In this document: positions 39,445 to 48,023 of the stretch, one piece after another | Layout: the number at the start of each line of letters is the position of its first letter | Numbering within the stretch: the stretch's first letter is position 1 | From: Mycobacterium sp. | GTDB taxonomy: Bacteria > Actinomycetota > Actinomycetes > Mycobacteriales > Mycobacteriaceae | NCBI GenBank assembly: GCA_025965895.1 | Contig: JAOPWC010000119.1 | Coordinates: forward strand, 1-49,513 | Length of the DNA: 49,513 nt | Direction of reading: 5' to 3' | Position numbers and translations under genes: made by a program | Notes under the pieces: generated by a model | The model's database searches: none | Told to the model about the DNA's origin: nothing | Seen by the model: only the letters and a program-made list of their open reading frames with translations

Positions 39445-41028
39445 ATGCCTACCCAGATGCCCGGCGCGACGACGAGCGCCGCCAGAGGCCGTTTCTACGT
39501 CACCACAGCGATCGCCTATCCCAACGGCGCGCCCCACGTGGGGCATGCCTACGAGTACATCGCGACGGATGCGATCGCCCGGTTCAAGCGGCTGGACGCC
39601 TTCGATGTGCGCTTCCTGACCGGGACCGACGTGCACGGCCTCAAGATGGTCGAGACTGCCGCCGCCGAGGGGGTGCCCACCGCCGAGCTCGCGCGGCGCA
39701 ACTCGGATGTGTTCCAACAGTTGCAGGAAAAGCTGAACGTGTCCTTCGACCGCTTCATCCGGACCACCGACCCCGACCACTACGAAGCCTCGAAAGAGAT
39801 CTGGCGCCGGATGGCCGATGCCGGAGACATCTATCTCGACACCTACTCCGGCTGGTACTCGGTGCGCGACGAGCGCTACTTCACGGGGGACGAGACCCGG
39901 GTGGAACCCGACGGCACCCGGGTGGCCGTCGAGACCGGCGCCCCGGTGACGTGGACCGAGGAACAGACGTATTTCTTCCGGCTGTCGGCCTACACCGGCA
40001 AACTCCTCGCGCACTACGAAGCCCACCCCGAGTTCATCGGCCCCGACGTCCGGCGCAACGAAGTCGTCAGCTTCGTGTCCGGCGGCCTGCACGACCTCTC
40101 GATCTCGCGCACCTCCTTCGACTGGGGCGTGCCGGTACCGGGCCACCCCGATCACGTCATGTACGTGTGGGTGGACGCGCTGACCAACTACCTCACCGGC
40201 GTGGGCTTTCCCGACACCGAGTCCGAGATGTTCCGGCGGTACTGGCCGGCCGATCTGCACATGATCGGCAAAGACATCATCCGGTTCCACGCCGTTTATT
40301 GGCCCGCGTTTCTGATGTCAGCCGGAATCGAGCTGCCCCGCCGGGTCTTCGCTCACGGCTTCGTCTTCAATCGCGGCGAGAAGATGAGCAAGTCGGTGGG
40401 CAACGTGATCGACCCGGTCGCGCTGGTCAACGAGTTCGGCGTGGACCAGCTGCGGTACTTCCTGCTGCGCGAGGTGCCGTTCGGACAGGACGGTAGCTAC
40501 AGCGAGGAGGCGATCGTCACTCGCATCAACGCCGACCTCGCCAACGAGTTCGGCAATCTCGCGCAGCGCTCGCTGACGATGGTGGCGAAAAACCTCGATG
40601 GTGTCGTGCCCGAGCCGACTGCGCTGAACCAGGACGACCGTGACCTGCTCTCCGCCGCCGATGCGCTGCTGGAGAAGGTGCGGGCAGGCTTCGACGCGCA
40701 AGCCATGCACCTTGCGCTGGAGTCGATATGGCTGGTGCTGGGCGCGGCGAACAGGTACTTCTCCGCCGAGCAGCCGTGGGTGTTGCGCAAGTCGGAGTCA
40801 GAGGGCGACCGTGCGCGGTTCGGCACCGTGCTGTACACCACGCTCGAGGTCGTGCGGATCGCCGCGTTGCTGACGCAGCCCGTGATGCCGGACTCGGCGG
40901 CCAGGCTGCTCGATCTGCTCGGCCAGCCCGTCGATCAGCGGTCGTTCAGCGCGATGGCGACCCGACTGGCGCCCGGCACCGTGTTGCCGCCGCCGACAGC
41001 GGTTTTCCCGCGCTACCGGGTGGAGTGA
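39445..41028 (+). CDS. metG: Methionyl-tRNA synthetase
   Basis: 527 residues (called metS in M. tuberculosis). A class I synthetase with HIGH-like HVGH (31-34) in [17 protein letters not shown] and KMSKS (313-317). The connective region is short and I see no zinc-knuckle Cys cluster, which fits the zinc-free type. The C-terminal anticodon-binding helical domain carries QPWVLRKSE. No EMAP-like extension is present. ATG with AAGGTGAAGAAGAG upstream. It diverges from tatD across 45 bp. Confidence 0.97.
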   Translation: MPTQMPGATTSAARGRFYVTTAIAYPNGAPHVGHAYEYIATDAIARFKRLDAFDVRFLTGTDVHGLKMVETAAAEGVPTAELARRNSDVFQQLQEKLNVSFDRFIRTTDPDHYEASKEIWRRMADAGDIYLDTYSGWYSVRDERYFTGDETRVEPDGTRVAVETGAPVTWTEEQTYFFRLSAYTGKLLAHYEAHPEFIGPDVRRNEVVSFVSGGLHDLSISRTSFDWGVPVPGHPDHVMYVWVDALTNYLTGVGFPDTESEMFRRYWPADLHMIGKDIIRFHAVYWPAFLMSAGIELPRRVFAHGFVFNRGEKMSKSVGNVIDPVALVNEFGVDQLRYFLLREVPFGQDGSYSEEAIVTRINADLANEFGNLAQRSLTMVAKNLDGVVPEPTALNQDDRDLLSAADALLEKVRAGFDAQAMHLALESIWLVLGAANRYFSAEQPWVLRKSESEGDRARFGTVLYTTLEVVRIAALLTQPVMPDSAARLLDLLGQPVDQRSFSAMATRLAPGTVLPPPTAVFPRYRVE

Positions 41029-41048
41029 AACCCCCGCGGTCCACGCGA

Positions 41049-41352
41049 TCAGTTCACCAGCGCGAGACACAGGGCGACGATTTCCAGACCTTGCAGGATG
41101 GCCCTCGTCGTGATGATTCGGTCCCAATTACGTTGCAGGACACGCGCGTTCGGCGGCACCTCGCCGGTCTGGGCTGCTGTGGTGAGCCGCCGGTTGATCG
41201 GCGCTCACCCGTACGTAAAGCACGAGCCACATCAGCAGCAAGCCAACGGCGGTGACGGCCGCGCCGGCCGCAATCCATCGACCGCCAGTCCGGCGAGCGC
41301 GACGGCCAACGCCCACTTCGGCGGCGCTGCGGTCCAAGTGAAGTGAATTGGG
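41049..41352 (-). pseudogene. Degraded DUF1772-like (anthrone-oxygenase-type) membrane protein
   Basis: Three minus-strand frames must be joined. First IHFTWTAAPPKWALAVALAG, then a frameshift into RWIAAGAAVTAVGLLLMWLV and LYVRVS (membrane helix), then another into APINRRLTTAAQTGEVPP, RVLQRNWDRIITTRAILQ and LEIVALCLALVN ending at TGA 41049. The PINRR and NWDR..TTRA pattern with a terminal helix resembles DUF1772-type small membrane proteins. At least two frameshifts and no good start mean it is not functional. A sequencing error could explain one shift but hardly two. Confidence 0.6.
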
Positions 41353-41380
41353 TCACAACCGCGGCGCCGTCGGTCACGTC
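41351..41380 (+). promoter_or_regulatory. Candidate ECF41-type promoter of the oxidoreductase-sigma operon
   Basis: GGTCACA (41351-41357) resembles the ECF41 -35 motif TGTCACA, and CGTC (41377-41380) its -10 motif. The spacing is 19 nt, longer than the spacing I recall, so the assignment is tentative. ECF41 sigma factors usually control the gene next to them, which would make this autoregulatory. Confidence 0.3.
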
Positions 41381-41431
41381 TGATGCGCCGCCGGTGTCCA
41401 AAGGGCGTAACGCCATCAGACAGGAGTTGAC

Positions 41432-42607
41432 ATGACCGACCACACCGAAGCCGGGGCCGAAGTCGTCGTGATCGGCGGCGGCTACGCCGGAACGCTCGCG
41501 GCGAACCATCTGCAGACCCGATCCGACGTCAACGTCACGCTGGTAAACTCGCGGGGCGCGTTCGTCGAGCGGATCCGGCTGCATCAGCTGGTGGCGGGTT
41601 CGAGCCCCGCGACCGTCGACTACTCGACGATGCTGCATCCGGATGTGCGGCTCGTGGTAGACGCCGCGATCGCGATCGACTCGGCGCGGCGTCGGATCGA
41701 GCTCGCGTCCGGCAGCGAACTGCGCTACGACTACGTGATTTACGCCGTCGGCAGCACCGCCGCGTCCGGCTCGGTGGCGGGCGCCGCCGAATTCGCTTAT
41801 CCGATAGCTGAATACGAGCACGCGCGTCGGCTGAAGGACCGGCTCGAGGATCTGCACCCCAACGCGCCGCTCTGCGTGGTCGGTGGTGGACTGACCGGGA
41901 TCGAGGCGGCCGCCGAGCTGGCCGAATACCGGCCGGCAGGCACGGTCACACTGATCTGCGGCGCCCGCCTCGGCCCGTCGCTGAGCGAGCCCGGCCGGCG
42001 GTCGGTGGCCCGCCAACTGGCGCGGCTCGGGGTACACGTGTTCGAGGGCAGCGCCGTCGCCGAGGTGCGCGAGTTCAGCGTGATTCTTGACGACGGCCGC
42101 GAACTGCCCAGCGCCGTCACGGTCTGGACCGCCGGATTCGGGGTCCCGGACCTCGCCGCCCGCAGCGGCTTGAGCACCGACGCGATCGGTCGGCTGCTGA
42201 CCGACGAGACGCTGACGAGCATCGACGACGAGCGGATCGTCGCCGCCGGTGACGCCGCCGCGCCGTCGGGGCAGCCGCTTCGGATGAGCTGCCAAGCGGC
42301 GGGGCCGCTGGGCGCGCAGGCGGCCAACACGGTTCTGAGCCGCGTCGCGGGCGCCGAACCGGCCGTCGTTAGCCAGGCCTTCGCCGGGCAGTGCATCAGC
42401 CTGGGCCGGTCGCTGGGCACCATCCAGCTGTCGCACACCGACGACACGCCTCGACGGCTCTACGTCGCGGGCCGGACCGCGGCGGCGATCAAGGAGCTGA
42501 TCTGCAAGGGCGCCGTGACGTTCATTGCGCGCGAGGCCCGCAAGCCGGGTTCGTACTTCTGGCTGCGTGGCGGCAAGCGTCCCGCGCAGGAGCCGGTGGC
42601 GGTGTGA
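41432..42607 (+). CDS. NDH-2-like NAD(P)H:acceptor oxidoreductase
   Basis: 391 residues. FAD Rossmann motif GGGYAG (15-20), NAD(P)H motif GGGLTG (151-156) with IEAAAEL, AVGS, and the second FAD contact VAAGDAA mark a pyridine nucleotide-disulphide oxidoreductase of the NDH-2/AIF type. It lacks a clear membrane-anchoring C-terminal helix, and no CxxC redox pair is seen. ATG with CAGGAG upstream. Its stop overlaps the start of the ECF41 sigma gene (GTGTGA), so the pair is co-translated. ECF41 loci commonly include such a redox enzyme as the regulated target. Confidence 0.9.
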   Translation: MTDHTEAGAEVVVIGGGYAGTLAANHLQTRSDVNVTLVNSRGAFVERIRLHQLVAGSSPATVDYSTMLHPDVRLVVDAAIAIDSARRRIELASGSELRYDYVIYAVGSTAASGSVAGAAEFAYPIAEYEHARRLKDRLEDLHPNAPLCVVGGGLTGIEAAAELAEYRPAGTVTLICGARLGPSLSEPGRRSVARQLARLGVHVFEGSAVAEVREFSVILDDGRELPSAVTVWTAGFGVPDLAARSGLSTDAIGRLLTDETLTSIDDERIVAAGDAAAPSGQPLRMSCQAAGPLGAQAANTVLSRVAGAEPAVVSQAFAGQCISLGRSLGTIQLSHTDDTPRRLYVAGRTAAAIKELICKGAVTFIAREARKPGSYFWLRGGKRPAQEPVAV

Positions 42608-43497
42608 CGACCGAGAAGCATGCCGAACGGTTCACCCATCTGCGGCCGCTGCTGTTCACGATCGTCTACGAAATCCTTGGTTCCGCAACCGAATCCGACG
42701 ACGTGCTGCAGGACAGCTACCTGCGGTGGGTGCGGGTGGACCTCTCGACGGTGCGCGACACGAAGTCATATCTGGCGCAGCTGGTCACGCGGCAGGCGCT
42801 CAACACGCTACGGGCCGGCGCCCGTCGCCGTGAAGACTACGTCGGGCCGTGGTTGCCGGAGCCGCTGCTGCTCGACGAGCAGGATCCGTCGGCCGACGTG
42901 GTGCTGGCCGAATCCGTGTCGATGGCCATGCTCGTGCTGCTCGAAACACTGAGCCCCGACGAGCGGGCGGTGTTCGTGCTGCGTGAAGTGTTCGGCTTCG
43001 AATATGCCGAAATCGCCTCTGCTGTAGGCAAATCGGCGGCCACGGTCAGGCAGGTGGCGCACCGGGCCCGCGACCACGTCGCGGCTCGTCGGAAACGGTT
43101 CGGCCCCGTCGATCCACAGCGGAACGAGGAGATCACGGCCCAGTTCCTTGCCTCGGCGGCGACGGGCGACATGGACAAACTGATGTCGATGCTGGCGCCC
43201 GACGCGACGTGGATCGCCGACGGCGGGGGCAAGGTCAGCGCCGCACGCAGGCCCGTCGTCGGCGCGGCGAAGGTGGCCGCCGCGATCGTAGGGCTGTTGC
43301 GCAGGGGAGTGCCCGGGATGCGGATCGAAACGGCGACCTACAACAGCGCACCCGCCGTGGTGATCTACAGCGGCGACCACCTTGAGGGTGTGATCACTGT
43401 CGAGATCATCGACGGGCTGATCACCGGCTTCTACGCGATCCGCAATCCGGAGAAGCTGGCCACCGTTGCCACGCCACGGGAGATCGCGCGGGGCTGA
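42604..43497 (+). CDS. sigJ: ECF41 (SigJ-type) sigma factor with fused SnoaL-like domain
   Basis: 297 residues from a GTG overlapping the oxidoreductase stop. Region 2 (about 10-75) and region 4 (about 115-160, with VFGFEYAEIASAVGKSAATVRQ as helix-turn-helix) are followed by a SnoaL/NTF2-like domain (about 172-297). The three ECF41 marks are present: WLPEPL (83-88), DGGGK (206-210) and NPEKL (281-285). In this family the fused domain replaces an anti-sigma factor and modulates activity. SigJ of M. tuberculosis belongs to it; whether this is the true orthologue or a paralogue cannot be told here. Confidence 0.92.
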   Translation: MTTEKHAERFTHLRPLLFTIVYEILGSATESDDVLQDSYLRWVRVDLSTVRDTKSYLAQLVTRQALNTLRAGARRREDYVGPWLPEPLLLDEQDPSADVVLAESVSMAMLVLLETLSPDERAVFVLREVFGFEYAEIASAVGKSAATVRQVAHRARDHVAARRKRFGPVDPQRNEEITAQFLASAATGDMDKLMSMLAPDATWIADGGGKVSAARRPVVGAAKVAAAIVGLLRRGVPGMRIETATYNSAPAVVIYSGDHLEGVITVEIIDGLITGFYAIRNPEKLATVATPREIARG

Positions 43498-43505
43498 GTT
43501 CTGTG

Positions 43506-43563
43506 CGCGAGCAGACGCAAGCTGCCCGCACGCCCGTGTCGGGGACTTTTGCGTCTGCTCGCG
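43506..43563. repeat. Perfect 15-bp inverted repeat upstream of pabB
   Basis: CGCGAGCAGACGCAA (43506-43520) is matched by TTGCGTCTGCTCGCG (43549-43563) around 28 nt. It begins 8 nt after the sigma-factor stop. From memory, GAGCAGACGCAAAA-type inverted repeats recur in intergenic DNA of several mycobacteria, so this may be one copy of a dispersed palindromic element that could also act as a tractless terminator. Confidence 0.75.
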
Positions 43564-43583
43564 TAACCCGTCACGCTGAGGCG

Positions 43584-44822
43584 GTGCGGATCGAGCGGCT
43601 CGGCGACTTGGGCGACGCCCCGGCGGTGCTTCTCGCCGTCGCCGACGGCGCGTCCCGGCTCGGCCTGAGCCCCCCGGCGGCGCTGATCGGCGACTGGTTC
43701 CGGTCCTGGGCGGTCATCGCCCCCACCGTGACTGCCTCGCCGGTGGATCCGCAGGACGTGTTCGCCGCGCCGACGAATACGGCCGCCGGAGCAGGCGTGG
43801 GTGGCGGCTGGCTCGGCTACCTGTCGTACCCGGACAGCGGCGCCGACGGCAGCCCACCGCGGATTCCGGAGGCAGCCGGCGGATGGGCCGACGGTGTGCT
43901 CCGCCAGGATTGCGACGGAACGTGGTGGTACGAGAGTCTGTCCGGTAACCCTTTGCCACACTGGGTGTCTCGCGCATTGCGCGCCCCGCCGCGACAGCCG
44001 TTGTGTCACATCGCATGGGACCCGGCCGACCGGGACACTCACCGGGCCGGCGTGCTGGCATGCCTGGACGCGATCGAGGCGGGTGAGGTCTATCAAGCCT
44101 GCGTCTGTACGCAATTCGCCGGCGAGGTGACGGGGTCACCGGTCGAGTTCTTCGTCGAAGCGGTGGCCCGCACCGCGCCGGCGCGGGCTGCGTTCGTCGC
44201 GGGGCCGTGGGGCGCGGTGGCGTCACTGTCGCCGGAGTTGTTCCTGCGGCGCGTCGGCGACGCCGTGACGTCCAGCCCGATCAAGGGCACACTGTCGCGG
44301 CACGCGGTCCCGTCGGCGCTCCGGAATTCGGCCAAAGACGTCGCCGAGAACATCATGATCGTCGACCTGGTCCGCAACGACCTGGGTCGCGTCGCAGTCA
44401 CCGGCACCGTCGGCGTGCCCGAATTGCTGGCCGTGCGCCCGGCACCGGGCGTGTGGCATTTGGTCTCGACGGTCTCCGCACAGGTGCCCGTCGAGCTGCC
44501 GATCACCACGCTGCTGGACGCCACCTTTCCGCCCGCGTCGGTGACCGGCACGCCGAAGACACGCGCTCGTCAGCTATTGACGCAGTGGGAGCCGAAACGA
44601 CGTGGAATATTCTGCGGCACAGTCGGTTTAGCGTCCCCCATCGCAGGCTGCGAGCTCAACGTCGCGATCCGCACCGTCGAGTTCGACGTCGAGGGTGAGG
44701 CGGTGCTCGGGGTCGGCGGCGGAATCACCGCAGACTCCGATCCTGACGGCGAGTGGGATGAGTGCCTGCTCAAGGCCGCACCATTCGTCGCCTACGTGCG
44801 CGCCCGCAACACCGCGTCGTAA
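43584..44822 (+). CDS. pabB: Aminodeoxychorismate synthase component I
   Basis: 412 residues. With a glutaminase partner it turns chorismate into 4-amino-4-deoxychorismate for folate. The chorismate-binding domain shows SSPIKGTLSR, IVDLVRNDLGR, FPPASVTGTPK and CELNVAIRTV, close to anthranilate synthase I. GTG 43584 (CTGAGGCG before it) is chosen, since the earlier GTG at 43503 would translate the inverted repeat. The 3' end overlaps the converging rsmI by 31 bp. M. tuberculosis Rv1005c holds the same position. Confidence 0.93.
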   Translation: MRIERLGDLGDAPAVLLAVADGASRLGLSPPAALIGDWFRSWAVIAPTVTASPVDPQDVFAAPTNTAAGAGVGGGWLGYLSYPDSGADGSPPRIPEAAGGWADGVLRQDCDGTWWYESLSGNPLPHWVSRALRAPPRQPLCHIAWDPADRDTHRAGVLACLDAIEAGEVYQACVCTQFAGEVTGSPVEFFVEAVARTAPARAAFVAGPWGAVASLSPELFLRRVGDAVTSSPIKGTLSRHAVPSALRNSAKDVAENIMIVDLVRNDLGRVAVTGTVGVPELLAVRPAPGVWHLVSTVSAQVPVELPITTLLDATFPPASVTGTPKTRARQLLTQWEPKRRGIFCGTVGLASPIAGCELNVAIRTVEFDVEGEAVLGVGGGITADSDPDGEWDECLLKAAPFVAYVRARNTAS

Positions 44823-45628
44823 AGTTCTCGCCGCGACGGTGCCCCCGGGTGCCCACCGATCACCTCCGCACACGCGTCCTTGACCCGCATGCCCGCATCG
44901 ACCAACGCGCTCACCTCGGCGATCAGGGTCGGCATGTCGGCGTGCGGCTGCGCACCCTCCACGACGACGGTGATCTCGCCGAGCACGCCGTCTGCGGCCC
45001 AGTCGGCAAGCTCGGCGACCGTCCCGCGCACGACTTCCTCGTGCACCTTGGTGAGCTCGCGGCACACCACTGCGCGACGTGACCCACCGAGCTGGTCGAC
45101 GGCGTCCTTCAGACACGCCAGCAGGCGGCGCGGCGACTCGAAGAACACGATGGTGCGCGGCTCGTCGGCCACAGACGTTAACCACGCCACCCGCGCGGAG
45201 TGTTTGCGCGGCGCGAAACCCTCGAAGCAGAACCGGTCCGACGGCAGCCCCGACACCGCGAGTGCCGTCGTCACCGCCGACGGGCCCGGCAGGCAGCTGA
45301 CCGGCAACTCCGCGGCGACGCAGGCTGTCACGAGCCGGTAGCCGGGGTCGTTGATCACCGGCATGCCGGCGTCGGTGACCACCAGCACCGTCGCACCGGA
45401 CCTGATGTCGGAAATCAGTGACGGCGTCCGGGTGGCCTCGTTGTGATCGAACAGGCTGACCACCCTGCCAGGGATGCGCACCCCGAGGGCCTGGGCCAAT
45501 GCCCGCACCCGGCGGGTGTCTTCGGCGGCGACGACATCGGCGGAGCCGAGCGCGGCGACCAACCGCGCCGAGGCGTCCGACGGCTGCCCCAGCGGGGTGG
45601 CACCGAGGAGCAATAGACCATCGCCCAT
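44792..45628 (-). CDS. rsmI: 16S rRNA 2'-O-ribose C1402 methyltransferase
   Basis: 278 residues, a tetrapyrrole-methylase-fold (SPOUT-unlike) SAM methyltransferase. LLLGATPLGQPSDASARL, AAEDTRR, DHNE, TDAGMPVINDPGYRLV and LPGPSAVTTALAVSGLP are the RsmI signatures. It modifies C1402 in the decoding centre. ATG 45628 has TAGGCT exactly 7 nt upstream, so the transcript is probably leaderless; the huge upstream extension of the frame is antisense to pmt. Its 3' end overlaps pabB. Confidence 0.95.
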   Translation of the reverse strand: MGDGLLLLGATPLGQPSDASARLVAALGSADVVAAEDTRRVRALAQALGVRIPGRVVSLFDHNEATRTPSLISDIRSGATVLVVTDAGMPVINDPGYRLVTACVAAELPVSCLPGPSAVTTALAVSGLPSDRFCFEGFAPRKHSARVAWLTSVADEPRTIVFFESPRRLLACLKDAVDQLGGSRRAVVCRELTKVHEEVVRGTVAELADWAADGVLGEITVVVEGAQPHADMPTLIAEVSALVDAGMRVKDACAEVIGGHPGAPSRRELYDAVLRART

Positions 45629-45652
45629 GATCGACAGCCTACGATCGCCGAT
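45629..45652. promoter_or_regulatory. Back-to-back rsmI/pmt promoter with shared -10 dinucleotide
   Basis: Only 24 bp separate the two start codons. Plus-strand TACGAT (45640-45645) lies 7 nt before the pmt GTG; minus-strand TAGGCT (45641-45636) lies 7 nt before the rsmI ATG. The two hexamers share the TA at 45640-45641, which is its own complement. Both genes would be leaderless and the two transcription start points would be about 24 bp apart, firing outward from one melted site. Confidence 0.6.
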
Positions 45653-47197
45653 GTGACAGCCACCGCCACCGAACCTCGCCTCGGCGAGCGCCAGGTCCCG
45701 GTGATCAGCCCCGGCCCGCTGGTTCCGGCGCCTGACTTCGGGCCCACAGACCGGCTGCGAGGGTGGGCTACCACAGCGGTCGTGACCGCGCTCGCCGCGG
45801 TGACGCGGTTGATCAGCGTGGGCCAGCCCACGGACGCCGGCACGCCGATCTTCGACGAGAAGCACTACGCGCCGCAGGCGTGGCAGATGCTGCAAAACGG
45901 CGGCGTAGAGGACAACCCGGGCTTCGGTCTCGTCGTGCATCCGCCGGTCGGCAAGTTTCTGATCGCGATCGGTGAGTGGCTGTTTGGTTACAACGGGCTG
46001 GGCTGGCGCTTCAGCGGCGCCGTCTGTGGCGTGATCATGGTCCTGCTGGTGGTGCGGATCACCCGCCGGATCAGTCGGTCGACGCTGGTCGGCGCCATCG
46101 CCGGCGTACTGCTGATCTGCGACGGGGTCAGCTTTGTGTCCTCGCGCACCGCGCTGCTCGACGGGTTCTTGGCGTTCTTCGTGGTCGCGGCGTTCGGTGC
46201 GCTGATCGTCGACCGCGACCAGGTCCGCCGGCGGATGTATGTCGCGTTGCTGGAGGGCCGGATCGCCGAGACCCCGTGGGGCCCCCGTCTGGGAGTGCGC
46301 TGGTGGCGGTTCGGCGCGGGCGTCCTGCTGGGCTTGGCCGTCGCGACGAAGTGGTCGGGGCTGTATTTCATGGTGTTCTTCGGCGCGATGTCGTTGGCGT
46401 TCGACCTGGCGGCGCGCCGCCAGTATCGGGTGCCGCGGCCATGGCTGGGTGTGCTGCGGCGCGACGTCGGACCGACGGTGTACTCGCTGGGGCTCATTCC
46501 GTTCGCGGTCTACATGGCGTCGTACGTGCCGTGGTTCGCGTCGGAGACGGCGGTGGACCGCTACGAGGTGGGTAGGTCGGTCGGGCCGGGCGGGTTGCTG
46601 CCGGATGCGCTGCGATCGCTGTGGCACTACACGTACGGGGTCTACAAGTTCCATTCCGAGCTGACGAACGCCGCCGGCAACCATCACCCGTGGGAGTCCA
46701 AGCCGTGGACGTGGCCGATGTCGCTGCGGCCGGTGCTGTATGCAATTGATCAGCAGAACATTCCAGGATGCGGGCCGCAGTCGTGTGTCAAAGCTGTGAT
46801 GCTCGTCGGGACGCCGGCGCTGTGGTGGGTGGCGGTGCCGGTGTTGTTCTGGGCCGTATGGCGGGCGTTCGTCCTTCGCGACTGGCGTTACGCCGTCGTG
46901 CTCGTCGGGTACTGCGCGGGCTGGCTGCCGTGGTTCTCCGACATCGACCGCCAGATGTACTTCTTCTATGCCACCACGATGGCGCCCTTCCTGGTGATAG
47001 CGATCGCGTTGATATGCGGGGACATTCTGTACCAGCCGAACCAATCCCGCGAACGCCGAAGCCTTGGCCTGCTCGCGGTCAGCTTCTACGTCGCGCTGGT
47101 GGTGGCCAACTTCGCGTGGCTGTATCCGATCCTCACCGGCATCCCGGTATCGAACGCGACCTGGAGTATGGAGATCTGGCTCCCCAGCTGGCGGTAA
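45653..47197 (+). CDS. Dolichyl-phosphate-mannose-type protein O-mannosyltransferase
   Basis: 514 residues with many membrane helices (GT39/PMT family, Rv1002c-like). The catalytic acidic pair sits in the first outer loop, GTPIFDEKHYAPQAWQ, and HPPVGKFLIAIGEWLFG follows. A C-terminal four-helix block (WLPWFSDIDRQMYFFYATTMAPF) matches bacterial PMTs. It transfers mannose from polyprenyl-phosphate mannose to Ser/Thr of secreted proteins as they leave the Sec system. GTG start, leaderless by TACGAT 7 nt upstream. Confidence 0.95.
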   Translation: MTATATEPRLGERQVPVISPGPLVPAPDFGPTDRLRGWATTAVVTALAAVTRLISVGQPTDAGTPIFDEKHYAPQAWQMLQNGGVEDNPGFGLVVHPPVGKFLIAIGEWLFGYNGLGWRFSGAVCGVIMVLLVVRITRRISRSTLVGAIAGVLLICDGVSFVSSRTALLDGFLAFFVVAAFGALIVDRDQVRRRMYVALLEGRIAETPWGPRLGVRWWRFGAGVLLGLAVATKWSGLYFMVFFGAMSLAFDLAARRQYRVPRPWLGVLRRDVGPTVYSLGLIPFAVYMASYVPWFASETAVDRYEVGRSVGPGGLLPDALRSLWHYTYGVYKFHSELTNAAGNHHPWESKPWTWPMSLRPVLYAIDQQNIPGCGPQSCVKAVMLVGTPALWWVAVPVLFWAVWRAFVLRDWRYAVVLVGYCAGWLPWFSDIDRQMYFFYATTMAPFLVIAIALICGDILYQPNQSRERRSLGLLAVSFYVALVVANFAWLYPILTGIPVSNATWSMEIWLPSWR

Positions 47198-47221
47198 TCC
47201 TCGTACGTATCCCCGCGATCC

Positions 47222-47815
47222 GGCGGGCTTCGCCCAGCTCGTTGGCTGCTGGCCGAGGCGGGCGACAGCGCCGAGGTCCCCGGTTCCAGTGGCGATCGAG
47301 ACGCCACGCGGCTTCTTGATCGTGTCCCTGCGGGCAACCGGGCGCCCTGTCTGTGCGATCAACCCGCTGGCAGGTAGCCTGCTACCGCGAACGCCACTCG
47401 GTCGCCCGGTCGAAGTCCGACCACGCCGACGCGATGGCGCTGGCCAACATCCTGCGCGTCGATGCCCACCTGCACCGCAGGCTGCCGGCCGACAGCGAGT
47501 TGTGTCAGGCGATCGCGGTGCTGGCCCGGGCACATCAGGACGCGATCTGGCGACGGACCGCGGCGCAGTACCAGCTGCGGTCGCTCCTGCGCGAGTTCCA
47601 TCCGACCTTCCTGGCGGTCTTCGCCAACCGGTTCACGCTGGGGATTGCCAGCCCGGGGCGCGCAGTGTTGGCGATCGCGCCCACCAAAGCCGCGGCAGCC
47701 GAACTCTCTCGGTGAGCCGGATCGCCGCGGCGTTACGTCGCGCCGGCCGCAGCCGCGGCACCGATCAGACCGCGGCCGGTATCAAAGCCGGATTGTGGAC
47801 CGCAAGTGCGCCGAC
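47222..47815 (+). mobile_element. IS110-family transposase remnant, multiply frameshifted
   Basis: Pieces of an IS110 (DEDD) transposase appear in order but in changing frames: LLAEAGDSAEVP; then PVAIETPRGFLIVSLRATGR and PVCAINPLA; then RYRERHSVARSKSDHADAMA through FNRFT-like and APTKAAAAELS (open frame 47353-47715); then RIAAALRRAGRSRGTDQTAA. At least three frameshifts separate them. The C-terminal half, with the conserved Ser region of Transposase_20, is missing, and no ends can be seen. The copy is dead. Confidence 0.8.
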
Positions 47816-47944
47816 CAGTTCTGGTCGAGACCTCACCGACAAGTCACGCTGAACCGAGGAATCGATGTGCAGCAGGTGTGACATCTCTAACCCTCCATAG
47901 ATCGTGTCGACCGTCCGACTTGAAGCTGGCGCAGACCCCAATCA

Positions 47945-47967
47945 AATGGCGACATAGAGTTGCCATT
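47945..47967. promoter_or_regulatory. Inverted repeat upstream of the nitroreductase gene, candidate operator
   Basis: AATGGC (47945-47950) and GCCATT (47962-47967) form an inverted repeat, extended inwards by AC/GT after one G-T position (8 of 9 pairs exact). It lies 57 bp before the nitroreductase ATG. The size fits a dimeric TetR- or MarR-type operator; no regulator gene is in view. Confidence 0.4.
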
Positions 47968-48023
47968 GTGCTAGCGTGGTGGCTGATGGACAGTTCGACG
48001 CGCCAAACGAGGAGCCTGCACAC

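Noticed and set aside
41054..42436. 460-codon minus-strand ORF
   Set aside because: Antisense to the oxidoreductase; only its extreme 3' part falls in the DUF1772-like relic, and there in mixed frames.
43503..43583. Extended N-terminus of PabB from GTG 43503
   Set aside because: The extra codons translate the 15-bp inverted repeat and have no ribosome site.
45629..47533. Very long upstream extension of the rsmI frame
   Set aside because: It is antisense to pmt; RsmI homology and the -10 element both place the start at 45628.
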